A stretch of DNA of 33,730 nt from JBJHBY01 sp050485745 (GCA_050485745.1 JBJHBY010000008.1:1-33730); one strand, 5' to 3'; positions 1 to 7,564 are shown, numbered from the stretch's first letter. Numbers and translations are program-made. The notes: generated by a model from the sequence alone, not told the origin.

Positions 1-363
1 ACCGGCTTTACCCGTACCATGGCCCTGGAGTTGTCACCGGACAATATCCGGGTGAATACCATTGCCCCCGAGACGACGGATTCCGAGCAGGTACCCCTCG
101 GGCAGATGCTCAAGCCGGGGCACGAGGGCCAGTTGCTGGGAGAGGCTGCATTCCTCACCCGCACCCTGCCGTCCAATCGCTTCGGCAAACCGAAGGACAG
201 CGCCGGCGCGGCGGTCTTCCTGGCCAGCGAGCTGTCGGCCTGGGTCAATGGCAGCACCATTCACGTCGATGGTGGCGGCCTCGCGGCTGCCGGTTTCCAG
301 CGCACTCCGGAGGGCGCCTGGACCATCATCCCGGATGTCACCGGAACCGGCCTTTCGTTCTGA
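1..363 (+). CDS. SDR family oxidoreductase, C-terminal part (5' end outside window)
   Basis: The reading frame is open from base 1 and ends at a TGA at 361-363, so only about the last 120 residues are present. The visible part has the SDR C-terminal pattern: an LELSPDNIRVNTIAP stretch (the strand after the active-site helix, with the N-x-I-x-P signature), then GRFGKPKD-like and AAVFLASELSAWVNGSTIHVDGG segments that close the Rossmann fold. The catalytic Tyr-x3-Lys and the cofactor glycine motif must lie upstream, so neither cofactor nor substrate can be judged. About 25 residues follow the usual VDGG end, which is slightly long for the family. The internal ATG at 19 lies inside the conserved fold and is unlikely to be the start. 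Confidence 0.85.
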   Translation, partial: TGFTRTMALELSPDNIRVNTIAPETTDSEQVPLGQMLKPGHEGQLLGEAAFLTRTLPSNRFGKPKDSAGAAVFLASELSAWVNGSTIHVDGGGLAAAGFQRTPEGAWTIIPDVTGTGLSF

Positions 364-390
364 GGCGATGCCGGGCTACGCCGCGCCGCG

Positions 391-557
391 GCTAGTGGTC
401 CATGCGGGAAGTTCGGTAATCAAAGGAGCCCAGCCAGAGCGCTCGGGGCGAGGCGAGAAAGCGCAGGAATAGTGGCGCTATTTCAAGCGTTCTCAACACA
501 GCCCCGGGCGCTTTGGCGCAGCGAACTGTTACAGAACTTCCCGCATGGACCACTAGC
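391..557. repeat. MITE-like palindromic element with 24-bp perfect terminal inverted repeats
   Basis: The ends 391-414 and 534-557 are exact reverse complements over 24 bp (left end begins GCTAGTGGTC, right end finishes GACCACTAGC). The interior is also an imperfect palindrome: GCCAGAGCGCTCGGGGC at about 438 pairs with GCCCCGGGCGCTTTGGC at about 500 with two mismatches, and the apex is AATAG-TGGCG-CTATT. The whole 167 bp can fold into one long hairpin. It lies between two convergent genes and could also act as a two-way terminator. It encodes no protein. The right arm contains the stop codon of the COG0523 gene, so the element probably inserted at that gene's 3' end. Confidence 0.8.
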
Positions 558-1554
558 CCGGTTCGGGCGCACTGACGGCCCGCAGCAGTGCCTGTTCCAG
601 CTCATTCCAGTCCAGCAGCTGGGGGTGGATCAGCTCCACCCGGCTGTCGAGGGCATCATCCAGCTCGCGCACGCTGAGTACGCCGCCTTCGGCGTTGAAG
701 GCAAAGACACCCTGGTCGGTGATCATGACCGCCTTCAGCCGTTGCGCCTCCTGTGCATTGAACAGGCTGAACAGGGCGTCGAAATCGAAGCAGGTCTCGG
801 GGGAGAACAGCCAGCCGCAGGTATGGTGGTCCAGCCCCTGTGCTTCACGGCGCACAAAATCCTCTCCGGCGGACAGCTCCGTCCCGGGGCCGGCGGTTTC
901 TTGTGAAGATGGCGAGTGATGATGATGCATCGCGCCCGCGCCTTCGGCCTCCGCTGTGCGAGGCAGCTCCAGCCAGGCCGGGTCCAGCTGCCCGTGACTG
1001 CACCAGCCGATGGCCTGCTTGCGAGGGGTGAGCCCTTCCGCCCAGGCCTTGAAGGCGGCGCGATCTGCCGCGTCGAAGCGATCCGCCTTGTGACCGACGA
1101 GGACATCGGCCAGGGCGACCTGATCCTGAAAGGTCGTGTTGTCGCGGTAGCGTGGTTGCGTCAGGTGTCCGGGGTCAACCAGGGTGATGACGGCACGGGG
1201 TTCCAGCAGGTCGCGGTAGTACTCACCCTCCAGCATGCGCAGGATTTGCGCCGGGTGCCCCAGTCCGGTGGGTTCGATCAGCAGGCGATCGGGTTGGCCG
1301 CGTCCCAGTAGCAGGTTCAACGCCACCTGGGTGGGCAGGCCGGCGGCACAGCACATGCACCCCCCGGCCACTTCCCGCACGATGGCGCCCTGGCCCTGCA
1401 GCATGGCGCCGTCGATACCGATTTCGCCGAACTCATTGACCAGTACCGCCCAGCGTTCGCCCTCGGGTTTGCCCGCCAGCAACTGGAGAATGGCGGTGGT
1501 CTTTCCTGTGCCGAGAAAGCCGGTGATGATGTGGCAGGGGATTCTTGCTGGCAT
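553..1554 (-). CDS. COG0523/CobW-family GTPase, candidate zinc metallochaperone
   Basis: The 333-residue protein has a Walker A loop GFLGTGKT at 12-19 and the family's metal-binding GGCMCC motif, with Cys66, Cys68 and Cys69. A His4 run (MHHHH) near residue 208 is typical of metal-handling members. The C-terminal CobW_C domain follows. The position expected to hold NKxD for guanine recognition reads HKAD. In the family, GTP hydrolysis drives metal transfer to client proteins; a zinc client is inferred here from the operon partners (DUF1826, zinc-independent DksA) and the upstream Zur-like box. It is the last gene of a leftward operon, 61 bp after the DUF1826 gene. Its TAG stop lies inside the palindromic element at 534-557. 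Confidence 0.9.
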   Translation of the reverse strand: MPARIPCHIITGFLGTGKTTAILQLLAGKPEGERWAVLVNEFGEIGIDGAMLQGQGAIVREVAGGCMCCAAGLPTQVALNLLLGRGQPDRLLIEPTGLGHPAQILRMLEGEYYRDLLEPRAVITLVDPGHLTQPRYRDNTTFQDQVALADVLVGHKADRFDAADRAAFKAWAEGLTPRKQAIGWCSHGQLDPAWLELPRTAEAEGAGAMHHHHSPSSQETAGPGTELSAGEDFVRREAQGLDHHTCGWLFSPETCFDFDALFSLFNAQEAQRLKAVMITDQGVFAFNAEGGVLSVRELDDALDSRVELIHPQLLDWNELEQALLRAVSAPEPG

Positions 1555-1615
1555 TGTTTGTCCCTGGGACAGCTCAGTTAAGGCGTATGTTACTCCGCAG
1601 GGCGGGTCGGGGCGG

Positions 1616-1930
1616 TCAGCACAGGTCCAGTGTGACGATAAGGCGGCGTTGATCCGGAGCCAGCCAGGGCGAGCGGTGGATCAGGCCCCGGCCGGCATTG
1701 TCCTGCCAGGTTTCCCCTTTCATCAGTGCGGCTGCCCCCGTGGCGATCTGCATGATGGCGGCTGGATCCTGAAACAGGCCGGAGCGTTCGCCGGGGTGCC
1801 GTGATAACTGCCGCTCCCAGACCGCGAGTGTGATGGCGGGGTTGTAGATCCCGGCCAGATCTCCGGGGTCCGCGCTGCTGTGCCAGTGGCGGGCAGGCGG
1901 CATCGGGCAGGATGCAAGGGCAAGTGACAT
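1616..1930 (-). CDS. DUF1826 family protein, internally shortened
   Basis: The ATG at 1930 is chosen because GGAG lies 7 bases upstream; an in-frame ATG at 1954 lacks such a site. The product has about 104 residues. From memory, DUF1826 proteins are about 200 residues or more. Two parts are recognisable: the N-terminal NPAITLAVWERQL segment and the C-terminal GAAALMKGETWQDNAGRG-IHRSP segment ending in RRLIVTLDLC. The middle that normally lies between them is missing, while the frame is kept. DUF1826 genes are commonly found in Zur-regulated clusters beside COG0523 and dksA2-type genes, exactly as here, but their function is not established. It could be a functional short form or a decaying gene. 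Confidence 0.7.
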   Translation of the reverse strand: MSLALASCPMPPARHWHSSADPGDLAGIYNPAITLAVWERQLSRHPGERSGLFQDPAAIMQIATGAAALMKGETWQDNAGRGLIHRSPWLAPDQRRLIVTLDLC

Positions 1931-1960
1931 GAGATGACTCCAGGGAGGGGACAAGGGTGA

Positions 1961-2380
1961 TCAGCGGTCCTTGAAGTTGCGTTCCATCTGTTCCCGGCGG
2001 GTCTTGGCTTCCGCACAGAGCTCCGCGGTGGGCCGGAACAGCAGGCGCTTCAGCCCGATAGGCTCGCCTGTTTCACAACAAAAGCCATAGCTGCCGTCCT
2101 GGATACGCCGTAATGCGGCACCGATCTTCAGCAGCAGTCGTGACTGGCGTTCCGCTATGCGCAGGCGTTGCTGTGTTTCCTCCTCATGCAGTGCGCGATC
2201 GAGCTCATCGCTGAGACGCTGATTCTGGCCGATGAACTGTTTGGCTTCTTCGACGAGCACCTCGGTCTCTGCCTTGAGCGCGAGCAGGCGGTGCTCGAAG
2301 AAAGCCAGCTGCCTGGCATCCATGTAGGCGCTTGCGGGCATGCGCAGGAGTTCCGCTTCCGTTTTGGGTGGCTTTGCCAT
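1961..2380 (-). CDS. dksA2: DksA2-type RNA polymerase-binding protein lacking a full zinc finger
   Basis: The protein has 139 residues, with a long coiled coil (about 25-95) and a C-terminal globular part. The coiled-coil tip has D58-x2-D61-x-A63, matching the acidic tip motif that DksA inserts into the RNA polymerase secondary channel. The zinc knuckle is degenerate: C101-C-E-T104 and C122-x2-A125 replace the two CxxC pairs. That pattern resembles Pseudomonas aeruginosa DksA2, which works without zinc. The role would be to keep ppGpp-linked transcription control running when zinc is scarce. It is the first gene of a leftward operon with DUF1826 (30 bp downstream) and COG0523. A Zur-like box lies 29-51 bp upstream of the start, and the ribosome site is weak. 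Confidence 0.87.
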   Translation of the reverse strand: MAKPPKTEAELLRMPASAYMDARQLAFFEHRLLALKAETEVLVEEAKQFIGQNQRLSDELDRALHEEETQQRLRIAERQSRLLLKIGAALRRIQDGSYGFCCETGEPIGLKRLLFRPTAELCAEAKTRREQMERNFKDR

Positions 2381-2408
2381 GGCTGCTCACAGCGAGCTGA
2401 ATTTGATA

Positions 2409-2431
2409 AAAATGTTATAACATAACAAATG
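2409..2431. promoter_or_regulatory. Zur-like operator upstream of the dksA2-DUF1826-COG0523 operon
   Basis: An AT-rich palindrome centred on 2420 reads ATGTTATAACATAACA at its core, with arms GTTAT and ATAAC. Against the enterobacterial Zur consensus (GAAATGTTATA-N-TATAACATTTC) I count about 17 of 22 matches. It lies in the only AT-rich stretch of the intergenic region and just before the first gene of an operon whose content is typical of Zur regulons. In the family model, Zn-loaded Zur represses transcription and zinc limitation releases it. Confidence 0.8.
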
Positions 2432-2463
2432 TGGAGGCAATGACCGGTGCTCGTCGTTTCGCG

Positions 2464-4332
2464 TCACAGGTCTTCCAGTTGCTCCTGGGCGGCAAGCCAG
2501 GCTTCCTCGAGGGGCTCGATCGTGCCGCGCAGGGTGCCTTGCTCGCGCAGCAGGGCCTGCAGGGTTTCCTTCTGCGCGGCGTCGTACAGGGCGGGATCGG
2601 CGAGGCGGGCCTCGATGCCGGCGAGGGCCTGCTGCTGTCGCTCCAGTTCCCGCTCGATGCGGCGGATTTCCTGTTGCAGGGGACGCAGTTGCTCGCGCCG
2701 GTTCGCCGCCTGCTGGCGCGTGGTCTTGCGCTCGCTGGAGGCGGGTGCTGCGGCGGCATCGCCGCGGGCGCGCTCCCGGCTCAGCAACCACTGGCGATAA
2801 TCGTCCAGGTCGCCATCGAAGGCCTCGACCCGGCCATCGGCGACCAGCAGCAATTCGTCGGCGCAGTGGCGGACGAGGTGGCGGTCGTGGGAGACGAGCA
2901 CGAGTGCCCCTTCGAAATCCTGCAGCGCCTGGGTCAGGGCCTGACACATGTCCAGGTCCAGATGGTTGGTGGGCTCGTCCAGCAGTAGCAGGTTGGGCTG
3001 CTGCCAGACCACGATCGCCAGTGCCAGGCGCGCCTTTTCCCCGCCGGAGAATGGCGCCACGGTGGCGTCGGCCTGCTCACCGCGGAAGTTGAAGCTGCCG
3101 AGAAAGTCGCGGATCGATTGTTCCCGGGTGGTCGGAGACAGGCGCTGCAGGTGCTGTACGGGGCTGGCGTCGAGGTCCAGGGCCTCGAGCTGGTGCTGGC
3201 TGAAATAGCCGAGGGCCAGGTTGGCGCCCTCGGTGCGCTGTCCGGACAGCGGTTGCAGCTGTCCCGCGAGTGTCTTCAACAGAGTGCTCTTGCCGGCGCC
3301 ATTGGCGCCGAGCAGGGCGATGCGGCTGCCTGGATGCACGCTGAGGTTGACGCCGCCGAGAATGGGCGCATCCGCGTAGCCGAGGCTGGCCTGGCTCAGG
3401 TTGAGCAGGGGGTCGCTCTGCGCCCGTGGCGGTGGGAAGCTGAAAGTGAACGGTGAGTCGATATGGGCCGGCGCCAGTTCGGCCATGCGCTCCAGCGCCT
3501 TGACCCGGCTCTGCGCCTGTCGTGCCTTGGTGGCCTTGGCGCGAAAGCGCTCGATGAAGCGTTGCATGTGCTCACGCTGGCGTTGTTGCTGCTCCCATGC
3601 GGCCTGCTGCTGGGCCATGCGTTCCGCGCGCTGGCGCTCGAAGTCCGAGTAGTGACCGCGATAGCGCCAGAGTTTGTGCTGCTCGATATGGACCACCTGG
3701 TTGCACAGGGCGTCGATGAAATCCCGGTCGTGGGAGATCAACACCAGGGTGCCGGGATAGCGCGCCAGCCACTGTTCCAGCCACAGGGTGGCATCGAGAT
3801 CGAGGTGGTTGGTCGGTTCGTCCAGCAACATCAGGTCCGAGGGGCACATCAGGCACTGTGCCAGGTTAAGGCGCAGGCGCCAGCCACCGGAGAAGGCGTT
3901 GACCGGTCTCGCCGTGTCGCTTTCCGCAAAGCCCAGGCCGTGAAGCAACTGTGCGGCTCTGGCCGGGGCGGTGTAGCCATCCAGGGCGTCGAGACGTTCG
4001 TGCAGCCTGGCCAGCTCGGATCCATCGGGCTGTGCGGCCAGCGCTGCTTCCACTTCGCGCAGTGCCAGGTCGCCATCCAGGACGTAATCCAGGGCGCTAC
4101 GCTGGCTGGTGGGCACCTCCTGCGCCATGTGTGCGATGCGCCAGTCCGCAGGGATTGCGACGCTGCCGCTCTCGCTGTCGAGTTCTCCGCGCAGCAGGGT
4201 GAACAGGCTTGATTTGCCGCTGCCATTGGCCCCGACCAGGGCGACCTTGTCCCCGGGGTGGATGCGCAGGTCCGCATGCTGCAGCAAGGGCTTGCCGCCG
4301 CGTTGTATGCTGATGCTTTCGAGTTCGATCAT
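2464..4332 (-). CDS. yheS: ABC-F family ATPase, YheS type
   Basis: The protein has 622 residues with two ABC domains and no membrane segments, as expected of an ABC-F protein that acts at the ribosome rather than in transport. The first domain has Walker A GANGSGKS (about 34), signature FSGGWRLRLNLAQ and LLLDEPTNHLDLDA. The linker is rich in Gln and Arg (about 240-280). The second domain has GANGAGKST, FSGGEKARLALA and LLLDEPTNHLDLDM. A C-terminal coiled coil follows. Order, length and many segments match E. coli YheS closely (for example DRFRAKATKAKQAQSR-type linker and EPTNHLDLDM). A TATAAT hexamer at 4341-4346, only 8 bases before the ATG, and the lack of a ribosome site suggest a leaderless transcript. 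Confidence 0.95.
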   Translation of the reverse strand: MIELESISIQRGGKPLLQHADLRIHPGDKVALVGANGSGKSSLFTLLRGELDSESGSVAIPADWRIAHMAQEVPTSQRSALDYVLDGDLALREVEAALAAQPDGSELARLHERLDALDGYTAPARAAQLLHGLGFAESDTARPVNAFSGGWRLRLNLAQCLMCPSDLMLLDEPTNHLDLDATLWLEQWLARYPGTLVLISHDRDFIDALCNQVVHIEQHKLWRYRGHYSDFERQRAERMAQQQAAWEQQQRQREHMQRFIERFRAKATKARQAQSRVKALERMAELAPAHIDSPFTFSFPPPRAQSDPLLNLSQASLGYADAPILGGVNLSVHPGSRIALLGANGAGKSTLLKTLAGQLQPLSGQRTEGANLALGYFSQHQLEALDLDASPVQHLQRLSPTTREQSIRDFLGSFNFRGEQADATVAPFSGGEKARLALAIVVWQQPNLLLLDEPTNHLDLDMCQALTQALQDFEGALVLVSHDRHLVRHCADELLLVADGRVEAFDGDLDDYRQWLLSRERARGDAAAAPASSERKTTRQQAANRREQLRPLQQEIRRIERELERQQQALAGIEARLADPALYDAAQKETLQALLREQGTLRGTIEPLEEAWLAAQEQLEDL

Positions 4333-4340
4333 GGGCGCGC

Positions 4341-4346
4341 ATTATA
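4341..4346 (-). promoter_or_regulatory. Consensus -10 hexamer immediately before yheS
   Basis: On the minus strand the bases read TATAAT-GCGCGCCC-ATG. A transcript would begin about 7 bases after the hexamer, that is within 0-2 bases of the start codon. A TTGACA on the same strand (about 4373-4378) is too far away (26 bp) to be its -35. Only the -10 match itself is directly supported. Confidence 0.5.
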
Positions 4347-4424
4347 TAGGGGCCCGGCCTCGCGGGGCATGGTGTCAACATGACCCGGGAATCAGCCCGG
4401 TTATCGCAGAGAACGGAGTCGACC

Positions 4425-4919
4425 GTGTCCGGATTGCCCCAGCTCTGGCCCTTTGCCCTCGCACTGTATCGGCAGCCGGGCATTTCGACCCACTGCCTGG
4501 GGCTGCAGCAGTGCTGGTCGGTCGATGTCAACCTGTTGCTGGCGGGATGCTGGCTGGCGGCGGGAGGGCGGATCTGGTCCCGGGCTGACGTCGATGCCTG
4601 CCATGCCACCTGGCAGAGCTGGCGGGGTGAATGCATTTTGCCCCTGCGCGCGGTGCGACGCTACCTCAAGCAACGGGATGCGGCACTTTACGAGCAGACC
4701 CTTGCCCTGGAGCTGGAGGCCGAACGGCGGCAGCTGGAAGGGCTCGAACTGCAGCTTGGTGGCATGGGGCGATACCTGCCCGGCCCCCTGGAGGAGCGCC
4801 TGCAGGGCAATGTGCGCACGGTGCTGGGGGGTTATGGGGTGCCGCCGGGCGAGATTCAGGCCTCTGCCCGGCAGCTGTTTCGCGGCATGGAGGGGGCCGC
4901 GCTGGTCCCCAGGGAGTGA
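4425..4919 (+). CDS. TIGR02444 (DUF2390) family protein
   Basis: GTG at 4425 is preferred: GGAG lies 6 bases upstream, and the conserved part begins just after it (LPQLWPFALALYRQPGISTHCLGLQ). An ATG at 4380 in the same frame has no ribosome site. The product has about 164 residues. The N-terminal half has the family pattern FALALYxxPGxxxxCLxLQ followed by VDVNLLLAGCWLA. The C-terminal half is charged and helical, with an ERR-x-LEGLELQL stretch. The family's function is unknown. It is transcribed divergently from yheS, a neighbour that I recall for this family in pseudomonads. Confidence 0.83.
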   Translation: MSGLPQLWPFALALYRQPGISTHCLGLQQCWSVDVNLLLAGCWLAAGGRIWSRADVDACHATWQSWRGECILPLRAVRRYLKQRDAALYEQTLALELEAERRQLEGLELQLGGMGRYLPGPLEERLQGNVRTVLGGYGVPPGEIQASARQLFRGMEGAALVPRE

Positions 4920-4931
4920 TTCAGAGGCTCT

Positions 4932-4965
4932 CCAGACCTGGAAGCGCTCTAGACCTGGAAGCGCT
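4932..4965. repeat. 17-bp tandem duplication at the 3' end of the chemoreceptor gene
   Basis: 4932-4948 and 4949-4965 are adjacent copies of a 17-bp unit (CCAGACCTGGAAGCGCT versus CTAGACCTGGAAGCGCT) with one difference. That difference is the base creating the TAG stop codon of the chemoreceptor, read on the minus strand; the other copy reads TGG there. The two copies look like a recent slippage or duplication event. Confidence 0.85.
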
Positions 4966-6886
4966 GCACAATGCCGCGCAACTCCTCCGCCAGGCGTGCC
5001 AGGGATTCACTGGCCTGCTTCGACTGCTCGACATTACTGGCGTTCTGCTCCGAAACCTGGCTGACGCTGTGAATGCTCTGGTTGATCTCCTTGGCCACGG
5101 CGGTCTGTTCTTCCGTGGCACTGGCCACCTGCTGGGTCATTTCGTCGATGCGATTCACGGCGCCGGAGATGGTATCCAGGGAGGCGCCCACCCGGCTGGC
5201 ATGCTCGACCCCGGTGACCGCGCGGTCGCAGCTGGACTGCATCGCCTTCGTCGCCTGGTCGGCGCGGGTCTGCAGCTTTTCCACAGTCTGCTGGATCTGC
5301 AGGGCGGAGGCCTGAGTGCGGCTGGCCAGCGTACGCACTTCCTCGGCGACCACGGCAAAGCCGCGGCCGTCCTCGCCGGCCCGGGCGGCCTCGATGGCGG
5401 CGTTCAGGGCCAGCAGGTTGGTCTGGTCGGCAACCTCGCGGATCACCTGCAGCACGCTGCCGATGCTGTCGCTGTCCTGTTTCAGTTCATCGATAACCTG
5501 CGCCGAGCGCCGCACCTCATCTGCCAGGGCCTCGATGGCATCGATGGCACGGGTGACGACCTGGCGACCGGTGGCGACCTCGTCATTGGTGCCGCGGGCG
5601 CTGTCCGCCGTAGCCTGGGTATTGCGGGCGACTTCTTCCACGGTTGCGGCCATCTCGTTCATGGCCACCGCGGCGCTGTTGATCTGGGTGGTCTGCTGGT
5701 CGATGCCCGCTTCGGTTTCACGGTTGATATGGGTCAGCTCGGTGGCGGCCGAGGCGACCTCCTCGGAGTAGCGCCGGATGCCGCCGATCATCTCCCGCAG
5801 GTTGCCCTGCATGCGCGCAATGAACGCCAGCAGACTGGTCTGGTCGCCGATGCGCACGGGCACGCTGTGGGTCAGGTCGCCCTCCGCGACACGCTGGACG
5901 ACGGCGGCGGCGGCCTCGGGCTCACCGCCCAGAGTGCGTACAACAGAGCGGGCCACGCCAAGACCGACGATGATGGCGATGGCCAGAATGACCACCGCCA
6001 GTATCAGTACGTTGCGCAGGACCTGTCCCACCTCGGCGAGGGCCTCGCTCTCTTCAACTTCCAGCACCAGCCCCCAGCCCAACATGGGGATATAGGTGTA
6101 ACTGCCGATGACCGCCACGCCGGCGGAGTTGTGATAGCGACCGATGCCGCTCTGGCCCTGGGCGATGGCGCGGGCGGCGTCGGTGTCGATATTGCGGCTG
6201 CCATTGCCCAGTGCCGCCACCGGGGTCAGCGGCTGGCGCTCGCGGTCAATCAGGTAGATGTCCGAGCGGCCGCCAAGCGACAGCTCGCGCATGCGCTCGA
6301 ACAGGGTCTCCAGGGTCACGGCCCCGCGCATCACCGCGGTAACGCGGTTGCCGTCGTAGATGGGGATGGCCACGGTGCTGACCAGGTTGCCCGTGGCCCG
6401 GGACACCACCGGGCGGGAGAACGTATCCTGGCCGGATACCGCCTGGCGGAACCATTCGCGATCGGCCACACGGAAGGCATTGGCCTCGGTGTCGGGCATG
6501 ATACGGCTGCGGCGCTCGTGGGCGACACCGGCGAGACCGACACCGTCGGCACCGACCAGGAAGATGGTGTCATAGTGCCCCTGGCTCGCGGCAATCCGCT
6601 CCATCAGGTGGTTGACCTGATCGAGGTCCCTGTTGCGTGAGGCGTCGAGGCTGGCCAGGTAGCGCATTTCGTCCTGGCGGGCTTCCAGCCAGTTGACGAA
6701 GGACTCGGCGGTCATGTCGCCGACGCCCTGCAGGCGTGTCAGGGTGGCCTGGGTCAGGGAATCGCGGAACTGAATGTAGACCAGACTGGTGATGAGGGTG
6801 ATCGAAATCAGCACCAGGGCTGAAATCATCAGGGTCAGGCGGGCGCCGAAGCTCAGGGACGCGCCAAGCTGCTTGAGGATGCTCAT
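4949..6886 (-). CDS. Methyl-accepting chemotaxis protein
   Basis: The protein has 645 residues. TM1 is about 16-38, followed by a large periplasmic sensor (about 40-285) of dCache-like size and features, including the AFRVADREWFRQAV and PVVSRATGNLVSTVAIPIY segments typical of such domains. TM2 is about 288-312, then a HAMP domain starting near the LGGEP motif (about 319), and a long methyl-accepting coiled coil. The conserved hairpin tip near 475-520 reads REVADQTNLLALNAAIEAAR followed by GEDGRGFAVVAEEVR. It acts in the inner membrane, signalling through CheW/CheA. The ligand cannot be told. The protein ends RFQV with no CheR-tethering pentapeptide. The ribosome site AAGGAG is about 7 bases before the ATG, and a sigma-28-type promoter lies about 120 bp upstream. 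Confidence 0.95.
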   Translation of the reverse strand: MSILKQLGASLSFGARLTLMISALVLISITLITSLVYIQFRDSLTQATLTRLQGVGDMTAESFVNWLEARQDEMRYLASLDASRNRDLDQVNHLMERIAASQGHYDTIFLVGADGVGLAGVAHERRSRIMPDTEANAFRVADREWFRQAVSGQDTFSRPVVSRATGNLVSTVAIPIYDGNRVTAVMRGAVTLETLFERMRELSLGGRSDIYLIDRERQPLTPVAALGNGSRNIDTDAARAIAQGQSGIGRYHNSAGVAVIGSYTYIPMLGWGLVLEVEESEALAEVGQVLRNVLILAVVILAIAIIVGLGVARSVVRTLGGEPEAAAAVVQRVAEGDLTHSVPVRIGDQTSLLAFIARMQGNLREMIGGIRRYSEEVASAATELTHINRETEAGIDQQTTQINSAAVAMNEMAATVEEVARNTQATADSARGTNDEVATGRQVVTRAIDAIEALADEVRRSAQVIDELKQDSDSIGSVLQVIREVADQTNLLALNAAIEAARAGEDGRGFAVVAEEVRTLASRTQASALQIQQTVEKLQTRADQATKAMQSSCDRAVTGVEHASRVGASLDTISGAVNRIDEMTQQVASATEEQTAVAKEINQSIHSVSQVSEQNASNVEQSKQASESLARLAEELRGIVQRFQV

Positions 6887-7004
6887 GGAAGCTCCTTGCG
6901 TGAAGAAGGCCTCTCGGGCGAAATGGTTGCATCCTGGCCGTACGGCGCGGCTCGTCCATGGTCGCCCCCGCCCCCGGAATCGCTGTGACAGGCGGGTCAG
7001 GGAG

Positions 7005-7031
7005 TCATCGGCTGGCGCTCTGGAAAGATTA
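7005..7031 (-). promoter_or_regulatory. Sigma-28 (FliA)-type promoter for the chemoreceptor gene
   Basis: On the minus strand the bases read TAATCTTT, an 11-bp spacer, then GCCGATGA. The FliA consensus is TAAAGTTT-N11-GCCGATAA, giving 6/8 and 7/8 matches with the exact spacing. Its position about 120 bp upstream of the start codon fits a flagellar-class chemoreceptor gene. Confidence 0.65.
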
Positions 7032-7068
7032 GCTCAAAAAGCGTCGAGTGACGTTGACAGTGGTGGAG

Positions 7069-7497
7069 TCAGTCGCGGATGCGCACCGTATAGACGTCGC
7101 AGTGGGCGCGCCGCACCACGGCGTCGGCGGTGGAGCCCAGCAGGGCCCGGACGCCCCCGGCCCCGTGGGTGCCCAGCAGGATGAGGTCGCAATCGCGGCG
7201 CAGGGCGGTATCAATCACCTCGTCGGCGGGGCGGCCGAAGCGAATTTCCAGATGTTCGGGGCCGATGCCCGCCTGCTGCAGGCGCGGCTTGATCTGCCCG
7301 AACACATCCTGGCGCGCACGGATGTCCGCCACCCGTCGCCCCAGGTCCGTGGCCACACCAAAGCTGCCACTGACCCGTGAATCCTCGATATGCAGCACAT
7401 GAACGGCGGCATCTGCCGCGGCGAGCACCGCGACCCGCTCCAGCACCCGGGTGGCTGCGGGGGAAAGATCGATGGCAACGAGGAGATTGTGATACAC
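7069..7497 (-). CDS. Universal stress protein (UspA family)
   Basis: A GTG start at 7497 gives a 142-residue single-domain Usp beginning VYHNLLVAIDLSP; AAGG lies 9 bases upstream. The frame stays open far upstream without homology, so the longer reading is not credible. The C-terminal nucleotide-loop region reads GTHGAGGVRALLGST, a G-x2-G-x8-GS pattern, one residue shorter than the usual G-x2-G-x9-G(S/T) of ATP-binding members; ATP binding is therefore uncertain. It is a cytoplasmic protein associated with stress or growth arrest. An FNR/Anr-like box lies 68 bp upstream of the start in the divergent region shared with the DksA/TraR-type gene. Confidence 0.88.
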   Translation of the reverse strand: MYHNLLVAIDLSPAATRVLERVAVLAAADAAVHVLHIEDSRVSGSFGVATDLGRRVADIRARQDVFGQIKPRLQQAGIGPEHLEIRFGRPADEVIDTALRRDCDLILLGTHGAGGVRALLGSTADAVVRRAHCDVYTVRIRD

Positions 7498-7564
7498 GGC
7501 AAATGGCCTTGTGGCTGTGCAGGTCGGGCGGCAAGGCCCCGGGGGGCCGCCACGAAGTGTCTGG

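Noticed and set aside
4373..4378. TTGACA as the -35 for yheS
   Set aside because: The spacer to the TATAAT would be 26 bp, far from the usual 16-18.
4631..6640. 669-residue open frame on the plus strand
   Set aside because: It is antisense to the well-supported chemoreceptor and has a Gly/His/Ala-rich composition typical of a GC-rich shadow frame.
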